From: Emiliania huxleyi CCMP1516
Taxonomy: Eukaryota > Haptophyta > Isochrysidales > Noelaerhabdaceae
DNA length: 64,000 bases
NCBI RefSeq assembly: GCF_000372725.1
Contig: NW_005200670.1
Location: 23,076-87,075 of the forward strand
Direction of reading: 5' to 3'
The position numbers and the translations under genes are program-made. Position 1 is the stretch's first letter, and each line of letters begins with the position of its first letter. Below are positions 9,685 to 21,948 of the stretch, in pieces. The notes beneath the pieces were generated by a model that worked only from the letters and a program-made list of their open reading frames with translations, was not told where the DNA came from and ran no database searches.

Positions 9685-11403
9685 ATGCTCACGGACATGC
9701 CTTCACGGTGGTGGTCGTTTTTGGCGTCCCCAGCCAAGGTCGACGCGAGCACCGGCGATGCGATCGTGCGCTGCGAGCAATCGACAGCAAGTGCTGTCGA
9801 TCTCGAGGTCTCGCGTTTCGCAACACGCATCCACCAGCGGCCTCTCGCTCGCACGAACCCTTCTGTGGGAGGCATACACGCCTGGGCATTTGTCAAGGCC
9901 ACCGATCCAGACGCCACCCTCACAGCAGCTATCCCGCTGCTGCTGTCCATCCTTCTCATGTACGCTCAGTCAGCGATGGTGTACATGGTTGCCTACGAGG
10001 CTGCATCCCCACGCTGTTCGAAGCACGAACACTGCCCGGCCGGAGCGTACTGCGGCCCCAAAGACTTTTCTCCGGTCTATGGGGAGCCGGTCACGCGGCA
10101 GCCGTGGCGGCACGAGAAGGCGCCAGGCTTTTGTTTCGACTGCTACTGGACGTCAGAGAACGCGTCGGGAAATTCCGTGGCCGTAAACCGTGGGCATAGC
10201 CAAGCGCTTGCCGTGCCAGTGAGAATGGAGAGTCAGCTAGTCGACGTTTGGTCGAATGCCAGCTTCGCGGTTGGCGCCGGCTGGTTCGCTCACAGTGGCG
10301 CTGAGGACCTCACCGGCGAGCAGTGGTTTCGCGACGCTGCGGCCTACTGTGATGCCAACGACATCCTACCATTTCGTTGTGACCACCTCGTCGAGCGCCA
10401 GAGCCGACTCGCCGCGGCGCACTACGTCGTCATCGTCTTCGTCGTCTTGCTTGTGTTGATGCCACTCGTCGAGGACTGGGATGAGGCTGCACTGGAGAAG
10501 CGGTTGCTCCGCCACCGCACGCGAGCCGTACGTGCTATCGGAGGAGAGCTTCCCCTGTGGATACGCTGCTTGGCCTGGGTTCACATTCGGATGCGCATGT
10601 TTGCCCTGCCGTTCTGCCTCGTCAGTGCAACGTGCGCCCTCCTTTTCAACGATGAGACGTGCACCGAATTCCTGCTAGATGGGCTCGCAATCACATTCAC
10701 CACCTTCACTGACGACCTCCTCGCACAGTTTCTTCTGCCTAATGAGGAGCGTCAGGAGTTGGGTGCCGCAATCGAGGCTCTTGTTGCGGAGGAATCTGGT
10801 CACGCGTGCCCGCAGCGCTTCCTGAAGTGGCTATTCAACAGGTTGTATGCGGCGGTGCTCGGGGTTGCCGTGGTCGCCGTCAACCTCGAGCCGGAGTCGT
10901 TCATGGTCACCTTTGGGCCGGATTGGGTATCTCCATACAGATCACTTTCGTGCAAAAACCTGCTCGAAGCTTTTGGGTGCTGTATCTTCCTCTGCTGTTT
11001 CGTTATGGGCGGTATATGGCCGCTCCTGCGCGAGCAGTCCGTCCTCTCACAGCGGTCAAAGTGGCGTGCGCTCGTACATATGGCTGGCGACGGGTACTGC
11101 ACGATGACACTCTTCGTTGCAGCTGGGTGGCTCAATCCGGCGAATCGTTACTATTTTCCTGCCTTTTTGCACAACCCGCTCGCCGTTATGCTGATGTGGC
11201 CGCTCTACTCCGTTCCCGATATCACTGCAAGCCTATTCGCAAACTCTGCTTGCAATGAATACGATGCAACCCGCATAGACGCAGGCGACTGTGTGCAGGC
11301 AGCTCTGCCGTGGCTGGTTGTTCGACTGGCCCTGCTTTGCTCGGTGGTCGTTCTTTGTGTCGCGGTCGCGTGGGCCCGCCGCGTCGACCTCACGGTGGGC
11401 TAA
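9685..11403 (+). CDS. Multi-pass membrane protein, paralogue of the gene at 62183
   Basis: A single-exon 572-residue protein. Hydrophobic segments lie near residues 77-103, 246-262, 304-321, 388-405, 430-455, 480-500 and 545-567, so about seven membrane passes. Between the first two is a Cys-rich, probably non-cytoplasmic loop (residues ~105-240) with pairs such as CSKHEHCPAG, FCFDC and YCDAND. An acidic motif PLVEDWDEAALEKRLL follows the second helix. I do not recognise the family. The paralogue at 62183 is about 80% alike upstream but about 99% identical over 10645-11289, showing recent duplication or gene conversion. The ATG at 9685 is supported because the paralogue has its ATG in the same GCTCCGATGCTCACG context. 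Confidence 0.75.
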   Translation: MLTDMPSRWWSFLASPAKVDASTGDAIVRCEQSTASAVDLEVSRFATRIHQRPLARTNPSVGGIHAWAFVKATDPDATLTAAIPLLLSILLMYAQSAMVYMVAYEAASPRCSKHEHCPAGAYCGPKDFSPVYGEPVTRQPWRHEKAPGFCFDCYWTSENASGNSVAVNRGHSQALAVPVRMESQLVDVWSNASFAVGAGWFAHSGAEDLTGEQWFRDAAAYCDANDILPFRCDHLVERQSRLAAAHYVVIVFVVLLVLMPLVEDWDEAALEKRLLRHRTRAVRAIGGELPLWIRCLAWVHIRMRMFALPFCLVSATCALLFNDETCTEFLLDGLAITFTTFTDDLLAQFLLPNEERQELGAAIEALVAEESGHACPQRFLKWLFNRLYAAVLGVAVVAVNLEPESFMVTFGPDWVSPYRSLSCKNLLEAFGCCIFLCCFVMGGIWPLLREQSVLSQRSKWRALVHMAGDGYCTMTLFVAAGWLNPANRYYFPAFLHNPLAVMLMWPLYSVPDITASLFANSACNEYDATRIDAGDCVQAALPWLVVRLALLCSVVVLCVAVAWARRVDLTVG

Positions 11404-12454
11404 CCCTCGCGCGACTCACGGCTGCATTGCCTGAGGACAGATTAGCAGCGAGGAACTAGAGACGGCCGCCGAGATTTAGTAGGTCGCCGAGTTCCAGCGA
11501 AATATGGACTCTACTATGTAAACCTTTATGTCTAGTGTGGCGGAGCATGTATGCGGCTAGAGTGTGAACGGCCTGGTTCTCATGAGTCATGTTGTCAACA
11601 CTTCGCGGGTTTTTTATTTTCAGTCATGTCGGTTCCTGCTGTTGCATGCGTTGGGGCGTCACCCAGCTTCCAATCTCGTCCGCCTTCGTCAATTCATGCG
11701 CCTGCGGCGACAGAGACTGCAAGATACTCTTGTTAGGGGCGCATGTGCGATGTGGGCGCTTCGCGATGGACCAGAGCCCACCGGCCCTGGGTCAAAGCCG
11801 TGGACGACAGGACGAGAGCTCTACCTGCGGCTCGGCGAATTTGCAAGGAAGGTTAAGAATCCTTCGGCCCGGAGCTAAGTGCCTCGCCGTCCTCACAGGA
11901 GTCGCTTAGGCGGCTCCCGTGGTGTACCTGTGTTAGTGCCAGTGCGCGCCAGTCCTGTGCCTAGTAAACAAAAGAAGAAAGAAAACAGACACTCAGCCCA
12001 GACACTCGGCCACCACACAGGGATTTTAAGGAGAGGAGTGTGGTGCTAGCCGTCGCCCACAGACTTGGGCGTCTGCCTCTTCCTAGATCTCTCTTCGCAG
12101 TTTCTCGCCAATTCTCTAACACTCACACTCCAATTCTGTCTCTTTTTTCATCAATATGCTACAGAACCGCGCTAGGAGGAGGCCGAACTGCATGGTTGAC
12201 GACACCGACACTAGCCGCGTGTGCTGTGAAGTGCAGCGCGGTGTTGTGGAGGAGCGTGATCCCTCCTCGTGTGCGAGCGAGCGCGTTGAGGGTTGCTGCT
12301 TGCCGCTTGCTGTTCTCGGCATATAACGTAAACAATTGTCATCATCACTCGAAAACAAAACAACATCTGAGTTCCGAGTGTAGATGGATCTAACCTCGGG
12401 GCCGCTGCGACCCAGCGCTGGTAGCGTGATTTTACCTCACACCCATGGTCTCAC
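11404..12454. other. Intergenic; includes a partial copy of the 5' module at 11929-11966
   Basis: No gene is recognised. CTGTGTTAGTGCCAGTGC followed by GCGCGCCAGTCCTGTGCC at 11929-11966 repeats the first part of the module at 4813-4850 with one mismatch, but lacks the AT-rich core and has no evident gene after it. Confidence 0.5.
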
Positions 12455-12497
12455 AGTGTGCCGGCAGTCGCCGAGTCCAGTGTCGGCTGTCGCTCAC
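12455..12497. repeat. Dispersed 3'-flank repeat, copy A
   Basis: GTGTGCCGGCAGTCGCCGAG followed by CAGTGTCG(GCT)..CTCACACAA. Matching sequence occurs at 30439-30479, and its start at 29239-29250, where the upstream GGTCTCACAGTGTGCCGGCAG is also shared. Here and at 30439 it lies just 3' of a minus-strand repeat-protein sequence. Confidence 0.55.
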
Positions 12498-12690
12498 ACA
12501 ACTCACAAGCTGCTGCTCCCGCCGAGACAGCGACGACGCGCCGCCCAGCAAAGGCCTCGATCTTCTTGGGCAGTAGCTGGTGCTGCTGGTCGCCGTGGCC
12601 CAACCGGCCTTGCCCTCCAAAGCCCCGGCTCCAGATAGCGCCGTCGGCGGTGATGGTGAGGCTGTGCTCGGAATAGCATAGATGCCTTGC
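12480..12690 (-). pseudogene. RCC1-repeat fragment
   Basis: On the minus strand about 60 residues read SEHSLTITADGAIWSRGFGG, QGRLGHGD and VVAVSAGAA, the hallmark of one to one and a half RCC1 propeller blades. A complete RCC1 protein has about seven, so this is a remnant or one exon of a dispersed gene. A GTTGTAAAATTCTACG motif, like those at gene starts, lies directly upstream at about 12690-12705. Confidence 0.55.
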
Positions 12691-12699
12691 GTAGAATTT

Positions 12700-13018
12700 T
12701 ACAACGTGTACGTGTAGTAGAACATATGCTTGTTGCTTGCCGTGGAGCCGGGGAGGCCCCCACAGAGCACAGCGATCGATCCATGCGGCTCTCAGATAGC
12801 CGTGGCCGTGTCCCCGCTCCAAGTTCACATACATTACTGCAAATGTACATGCAAAGATACACGGCATGTCAACAAACTCAAACAGAGAGACAGGGACAGG
12901 ACGAAAGATAGCGTATTACACAAATGTACCGTGTGGTAGTTCCTGGTAGCTCCGGTACGAGTCACGACGCGCGGTCCTCCCCCATGCTAGATGTCCCCGC
13001 GCGCGGTCCTCGCCCACG
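12700..13018. other. Intergenic, no recognised gene
   Basis: No supported coding frame. The direct repeat CCTCCCCCATGCTAGATGTC / TCGCCCACGCTAGATGTC lies at 12977-13026, at the 3' end of the carotenoid oxygenase gene. Confidence 0.4.
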
Positions 13019-16264
<3,246 letters not shown>

Positions 16265-16279
16265 TTTCCTGGACGGACG

Positions 16280-16302
16280 CCGTAGCAAAAGAATTTTTTC
16301 AA
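16280..16302 (-). promoter_or_regulatory. AT-rich start motif of carotenoid oxygenase gene
   Basis: Minus-strand TTGAAAAAATTCTTTTGC ends about 20 bp before the ATG at 16264, and a CCAGTCTCCCAGTTCCCCG stretch lies upstream, resembling the CAGTCCCGTGCC part of the longer module. Confidence 0.45.
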
Positions 16303-16462
16303 CGAATTTCCCGAGGCGAGAGGGAGCACAGCAAGGAGGAGACGCGGGGAACTGGGAGACTGGGACGACTGGAAACAAGAAGACAGTGAGCCACCACAGG
16401 CGTCGTTGGCACACATACTGAGCGGCAGCTGCGCTGGAAATAAGGAAGAGGCGCGTCACTTC

Positions 16463-17089
16463 ATGCGGAAGCTCGACAAGCACACAGCGAGGGCGACAGC
16501 AAGAGTTGAACGGGAGGCGCCGGACTCAAAAGACACCGCCACATTCCTGAGACGAGCGAGGGCAGCCTCCTTAAAGGCGAAAGGGTCTAGATTTGGAGCG
16601 CTCGCCGAAGAGGAGTACGACAAAATAGCGCCCGTGATTGCCTGCACGCTACCCGCACTCACGGACTCCATACCCGAAAGAAAGAGAAGGGAGCTCGCGG
16701 GAGAGGTGACGAGTGACCTACAGGTAGTGGGGAAGGCAGCCTCGATTGCCATACAGACATGGGTGCGAAACAACGACAAGACCAAGGCACGGGCAGAGGA
16801 ACGAGAGAAGAATATAGGGTGGATAAAGCGCCTGTTCACGGCATGGAGGGTGAGCCACACCGAACGTACCGAGCGAAGAGCCGAGCGGAAGGAGGACGGG
16901 GAAGATGACTCCGAGGAGGACGAACCAGTGGAAATCCAGTTGTCAGATGTCACGATGCATCCGAAGGGGACCCAGACGAACAAAACGGTCAAGGACGCGC
17001 ACTGGCAGTGGCGCGAGGCGTGTGGCGCCGGCTCGCGATGGCATGCAGGCCGCTGCGAAGGTCGGGGAGAGACTACCATGAGAGATTAG
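16463..17089 (+). CDS. Hypothetical basic/charged protein
   Basis: The frame is open from about 16400; the first ATG is at 16463 (MRKLDKHTARATARVERE), giving about 208 residues. It is helical and charged, with an acidic patch EDGEDDSEEDEPVEIQ and basic runs (RTERRAERKEDG). Base composition is less GC-rich than the neighbours and codon use is more even, so it may have a different origin. No domain is recognised. It starts close to, and divergent from, the carotenoid oxygenase gene, possibly sharing its promoter region. Confidence 0.4.
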   Translation: MRKLDKHTARATARVEREAPDSKDTATFLRRARAASLKAKGSRFGALAEEEYDKIAPVIACTLPALTDSIPERKRRELAGEVTSDLQVVGKAASIAIQTWVRNNDKTKARAEEREKNIGWIKRLFTAWRVSHTERTERRAERKEDGEDDSEEDEPVEIQLSDVTMHPKGTQTNKTVKDAHWQWREACGAGSRWHAGRCEGRGETTMRD

Positions 17090-17489
17090 GGAGAGGCAGA
17101 CGCCCGAGGGCGACGTGGGAGACGGCTACCTCATCAAGACCTGGTGGCGGGGTGCGACACCTGAGCAGGTGCTCCAGCCTTCCACCCAGTCGGGCGCACC
17201 GACGTGCATGAGCGCTGAATGACTGAAAATGACTGCTGCAGTGCCGACGTGACGAGGGGAGCCCCCCCCCCCCTCCCCCCCGTTATGTGATGTGAATCAT
17301 TGTGTGTGTGGAGAAGAGTTACTGTACTTTTACGTTACTTTATACCCCCACGCGCGCGCTTCCATCGAGATCAGAATCTCGCGCCAATCTCGTGCAACGT
17401 CCCCAATCTACACCACGGATTTTTATGCGAGAAAAGAATTCAATAAAGTTTATTTCGTTTTTGAAGATGTGAGGAAAGAGTCGCGCAAA
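17090..17489. other. Intergenic, no recognised gene
   Basis: Contains a C run near 17262-17280 and an AT-rich stretch at 17410-17470 (AAGAATTCAATAAAGTTT), and no supportable gene. Confidence 0.4.
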
Positions 17490-17880
17490 AGAGGCGACGC
17501 GGCTACGCACAATGTGCGCTCGCATTGGATGAGCCCTGCTGATGGACCTGCGTCGCCTAGCTGCACGAGAGCAATGCCGCAGGCAGTGGCCGTGGCATAC
17601 ACTGCGAGCACACTTGGTGCAGCTGCGAGGTGCAGCAAGAGCACGTCGTTCCTGCCTCTGATGCCACTCTCGCGGCTTGCAGCGCGTCACTCGCGCATGC
17701 TCTCCAGGAGCTATGACGGGCGCGTGTGTGGGGCTGTAGCCTGTGTTTGGCCGGTTCTGACCCGTTTACTATCAGTATCATGTCCGGGCCACAAAAAATC
17801 GCACACGGGTAGCGGCTCAGGGGCCCAGTAAGTCGCGGAATCGCCAAATGTCACAACCTGCGCCACCCAGGGCTGGACCC
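17490..17880 (+). repeat. Dispersed ~390 bp repeat, copy A (inverted relative to 52782-53185)
   Basis: Reverse-complement match to 52782-53185, well above 90% over most of its length, from CGGCTACGCACA to CACCCAGGG. Contains TGAGCCCTGCTGATGG and a Cys/Ala-rich apparent frame that is broken differently in the two copies, so coding is doubtful. Likely a mobile or segmentally copied element. Confidence 0.8.
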
Positions 17881-18068
17881 ACGAGTCGTCAGCTGGCAGG
17901 GCAAGTGGCGGGGCGGGGTGGAGTGTGCCCTGCGTCTTTACCCTGGGATTTCTCTGCCCAGTCCGGGGTTGGCACATCCGGGTGTTGGAAGTAAAGATAT
18001 ATAACTTTCTATCACGGACTGCGGACTCGTCGACCGCGCCTTGGCGTGACCCGCTATTTCATATATAA

Positions 18069-18157
18069 CAATGATCTGTGTGTGTGTATGAGTGCGAGTG
18101 TGTGTGAGTGTGTGTGTGTGTGGAGAAGCTTGTGTGTGTGTGTGTGTGTGTGTGTGC
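18069..18157. repeat. Interrupted (GT)n microsatellite
   Basis: GTGTGTGTATGAGTGCGAG then GTGTGTGAGTGTGTG and a final pure GT run. Immediately after it, CGACTCGAGGCCTCCGTCCG and CGTCGCCTCTCGTC recur at 18168 and 18257. Confidence 0.85.
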
Positions 18158-18329
18158 ACGGCCCTCACGACTCGAGGCCTCCGTCCGTCGCCTCTCGTCT
18201 CATCGCCGTCTGGACAGCGGAGTGGCGAGGCGGCTGTGTGCAGGCGCCGCCTCTCGACTCGAGGCGTCCGTCCGTCGCCTCTCGTCTAGGTGACCCGCCG
18301 GACGGACGCCCGGTCATGCCGCGCCTGCT

Positions 18330-19330
18330 TCCAGCCTAGTGCACATGCCCTGCAGCTGGTCCCTGGTCGGCACGTCGGTCTGCATCATCGCGCCCTTGAG
18401 CATCTGCACCGCGTCGGCCCTACGAGTGTCAGGAGTACGCGGGCGTCTTCGGGAGCTTGCGCTTTGTACAGTCCGAGTCTACGTGCTAGTATGAGCCCGT
18501 ATTAAGCATCTGAACGTCGCGCAGGTCGCTCCCGCCGTCCGCCTGCTCCTGCGCGACAGCACCCTGCAGCGCCATGAAGCCCATCATCGCGCCCATCGGC
18601 CCCTCCGGGAAGCCCTCCTCCTTGAAGAAGCCGCCGAGAATCTTCGTGATCTCCGGCATCAGCTCCTGCGTGAGTTACGAGCACCATGAGCGTCAAGGTT
18701 CGCTCTTGAGCTGTGAGCTGTGAGGGTCCGCCCGCAGGCGTTTTGGAGTAGGTCACGCCTGCGCCCGCTCGTCCGCTTCGGTGGTGTCTGACTGGGCAGC
18801 GAGCGCGTTGAGCTCATCCTGCTTCGCGGCGAGCTCCTTGATGACCTTCGCGAGGGCGCACTTGGCCTCGGGTACCGTGTACTTGGCCTCGGGCTGCATT
18901 TGGCGCACGCGCCAACCCTCGGCAAAAAGGAAGAGTCTGGACGTGTTGGGAGTGTGAATACCCCACTCGTGTATATAGAGAGATGTCCCTGTTGAGTACT
19001 GTCCGATAGTCGAGATGCCTTGTTCCAGAGGGATGTGTCCTGGACGGCGTCTCGTCGTGGTCCTTCAGGACGATAGCTTTGTCCCTTTCAGGACGATGGT
19101 GATCTTGGTGTGATCGCTCCTGTACGCCTCGGTACAGACCCTCGCTCCGTGTACAGCTCACAGCTCACTACATGGTTCCTCTGGTGGTAATCTGCCTCGC
19201 GAGCCCACCGCTCGGCCTTGTAGTCATCTAGAAAGTTGGCCAGCGCGGGGGCAACGAGATGTTGACGAGCAACGAGCGGGCCAAAGGTTTGGCCTCGGCC
19301 CGCGTCCGGCGTGGCGAGTACTCCATGCAC
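18330..19330 (-). CDS. Unrecognised multi-exon protein (fragmentary model)
   Basis: Minus-strand coding pieces follow each other in a sensible order: ~19245-19110 (ANFLDDYKAERWAREADYH, then YRSDHTKITIVLKG), ~18910-18759 (PEAKYTVPEAKCALAKVIKE, ELNALAAQSDTTEADERAQ), 18665-~18535 (ELMPEITKILGGFFKEEGF, GAMMGFMALQGAVAQEQ) and ~18420-18331 (ADAVQMLKGAMMQTDVP). The second joins the third by a GC-AG intron (GCGCAG|GCGTGA to ACGCAG|GAGCTG) at 18758-18666. The end of exon 3 (GACGTTCAGATGCT) is echoed at the start of exon 4 (GACGCGGTGCAGATGCT). First exon and function unknown. Confidence 0.45.
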
Positions 19331-19506
19331 TGCGCTCTTGCCGCAATCGCGCGGCGGAGCCCTCGCATGCAGGTTTGCGAGTGGCAGCGGCTCCGCGCCG
19401 CCGGCCGAGCCGCGGCGCTCCTCGACCTCACTGCGCCCGTCTATTTCCAGATGCCAAAGCCCCCGCGCTGAGTTGCCACCTCAAGCGTTGAAAAGTTTAC
19501 CTTCGC

Positions 19507-19519
19507 GTAAAATTCTTTT
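19507..19519 (+). promoter_or_regulatory. AT-rich start motif GTAAAATTCTTTT
   Basis: Exact GTAAAATTCTTTT 18 bp before the start codon at 19538. Between them a three-codon upstream ORF (ATGAGCAGCTGA, 19524-19535) ends two bases before the main ATG. Confidence 0.5.
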
Positions 19520-19537
19520 CAGAATGAGCAGCTGAAA

Positions 19538-21027
19538 ATGAGTGAACCTGCGCGGCTCACGAACTTGGTCGTGCGCGGCTACCACTTTTCTGGCCGGCAG
19601 CCTACGATTGTGTCGACCATCGCAGGCGCATGCACATCCTCATTTGCAGGCACGGTGTTCTCTACCGACTTTTGCGGAATGATGCGGGCTCTCTCAGGAT
19701 CAGACAGCTTTAGCGAAGGCGATCCGGCCGCCTACAGCGATCTGGCACGCCGTCTTCTGGTCCCGCCAAGTCTCAAAAAAGAGGAGGCGCGCGCCGAGGC
19801 GGCGCTACAGTCGGTTGTGGCAACCATCGCGTCGACCAACCCTGACACGATCGACAGCTCTTTGATGCGGCGCTTTGACGATGCAAACTTGAAGTTCACG
19901 CTTGCAAAGCGCGCAGTCGACTCGATCGTTGCGAAGGGCTCGCGTGCACTTCGAGAGCCCTTCGGCACCGGGCGCCGCGTTGCAGTCGTCACGAACATCG
20001 TGGCCCGGCTTGGGTGGGTAGTGGACGGAACGCTCTTATCGGCGGAGCAGAGGTCAGAGGCGCGCAGCCTTCTCCAGTTTCTCAAGGGTGCGGCGGAGGC
20101 TGAGGAGGGCGAGGGCGAGGGCGAGGAGGACGACGAGGACGACGAGGACGAGGGGAAGGCGCCGGGCGCGCGGGGGTCGCGGGGGGCAGAAGCCGGGGGG
20201 GGGGAGGGGGCAGGGGAGCGGGCAGGGGATGAGGAGGAGGCGGGCCTGGACGAGAAGCTGCTCACGCTCAGCAAACAGGCGCGTCTCTCGCATGCAATCC
20301 CTCGACGTCTTGATATTTAACCTGCTATATTCAGAGTTAGGTGGATCAGTACATGAAGAGTTCAAAAATCACGTTGGACAACTTTCTCCGCGTGTTGGCC
20401 GGCAACCCGACTTTGGAGGTCCCGTCATCGGACAACAACGCCTTGTCGAGACTTCGCTCAGCTTCTCGCTTCTCAAAGTCGCATCACCACGTGCGGGAGC
20501 GCGCCGTGCGATCCTTGGGGAAACAGGTTCTAGCCCCGTCCCCCGATCTAAGCCGCACCTCTATCTCTTAGTACCTCTGTCCCTAGTCTCAGATCCTTGC
20601 TGCCGTCGAGCTGGAGCCGACACCGCTGCCGGAGCTGAAGGCGCTGCTGGCAGGGGACGCCGCGGTGTGCGAAGTGCTGCCGGACACTGAGCCACCTCTC
20701 GTCTCTCTCGTCAGCCCCAACTTGCGAGGGCGGGGGTTCCGTTCCCTCCACAAATGGTTCGATAGGCCTCACTTCCCGTCCCGATCGCTGTCGCTCGGCG
20801 TTCCGGGGCTGCTGCTGAACTGGCTGGACTCGCTTGAGTCCCCAGATGAGGTCGAGGTTGCGGTGCGGCAGCTGTACACAGATCACGCGGCTCGCTGCGG
20901 CTGGTCCAGCGAGCCGGGGCAGTGGACCAGGGACACGCCGGACTTGGGCTGTAAATTGGTATCGTGGCTCCGAGAGTACTGTGTGGCGGAAGACTTGCAC
21001 GCAGCCGTCGCCGCCACTGCCTTATAG
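19538..21027 (+). CDS. Unrecognised 453-residue protein, three exons
   Basis: Exons 19538-20278, 20341-20526 and 20593-21027 join in phase 0 to 454 codons including the stop. Intron 1 is GC-AG (AAACAG|GCGCG to GTTAG|GTGG, 62 bp) and intron 2 is GT-AG (AAACAG|GTTC to CTCAG|ATCC, 66 bp). Both upstream exons end with Lys-Gln codons. The N-terminal ~180 residues are a mixed helical region (RRFDDANLKFTLAKRAVD), then an acidic low-complexity linker (GEGEGEEDDEDDEDEGKAPG), then a helical C-terminal domain (LRSLHKWF-like, LPELKALLAGDAAVCEVLPD). No family recognised; likely soluble. The consistent phase argues that it is a real gene. Confidence 0.65.
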
Positions 21028-21030
21028 ACC

Positions 21031-21559
21031 CATAGCGGCCCGCGTCTCATCTCTTATTGTACTTGTCTAATATCACTCTACACTAATGAGTATTTTACCC
21101 ATTGAGGCCGCCGGGCTGCATTTGGCGCGACGCGAGCCGCGGAGACGCGCCACTGCCAGCTCTCCTCACCCCACCGCCCGATCCCCCCACCCCCTTGCTC
21201 CCCTCCCCCCCTCGGGAGGGCCGAAGAGAGGCGCCCGTGGGGACCCCGCAATTCCCTTTCCCCCTCGGAGGGCCGGACTGCGGCGTCGAGGGCCGCCCCG
21301 CTCTTTCCTTCGCATAGCGGCCACTCTTCTGATCGCTGGTCGAGCGACCCGGGGGATGCCCCGCGCGCCTGACCCAGGCGCGAAAACGAATCTGCGAGGC
21401 GTGGCCGCCCTGTGCGGCCCGGTGGGGAGGAGTGGGGCGGACCGCTACGGCGTACGGGGATCGCGGCCTCTTACACCGCCCTTCCCCCGCAGCGAGCCCC
21501 CTCCACAATGTCCAACCCACCCGCGCTCTAGGTCTCGGGGGACGCAGGGCTCACTCCCG
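21031..21559. other. Intergenic, GC-rich, no recognised gene
   Basis: Open frames exist on both strands but none has a recognisable domain. Confidence 0.4.
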
Positions 21560-21804
21560 CAGGTAGGTAGGTAGAAAGGTGAAGAACAGCCAGGCTCGGA
21601 CTGGACACCAACGCGGTATGGGTGGACGCGAGACAGATGATGACGACACGCACGAACGACACACAGACACAAACAAGCTCACAAGACACACAGCCAGCTG
21701 GCTGCCACACACCCTGAGTTGGCGTACACATAACTCAGGGCCACATTCTTCCTGTCGCCCCCCCCAGCACTCCAAGGTGCCAAGAGAAACAAACAAGGGC
21801 ACAA
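21560..21804. repeat. Dispersed ~245 bp repeat, copy B
   Basis: Direct-orientation match of 9195-9438. The following CGACCTCGG..CTA..TAGCTGGGGCAGTCGG (about 21813-21850) also resembles 8846-8873, which lies upstream of copy A, so the shared segment may be larger and rearranged. Confidence 0.75.
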
Positions 21805-21948
21805 CAAACTCCCGCGCGACCTCGGACACTACGTAGCTGGGGCAGTCGGGCAGAGCGCGAGAGAGAGCGGCTCTCTTACTTTTCTCTGAAGGGGGCTAGC
21901 TTTTACACGCATCCGCTCGAGTCTCGTACTTCGTCGTCACAAATATGT

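Noticed and set aside
17292-17831. Plus-strand 179-residue frame over dispersed repeat copy A
   Set aside because: The inverted copy at 52.8-53.2 kb does not keep the frame, so it is more likely non-coding repeat.
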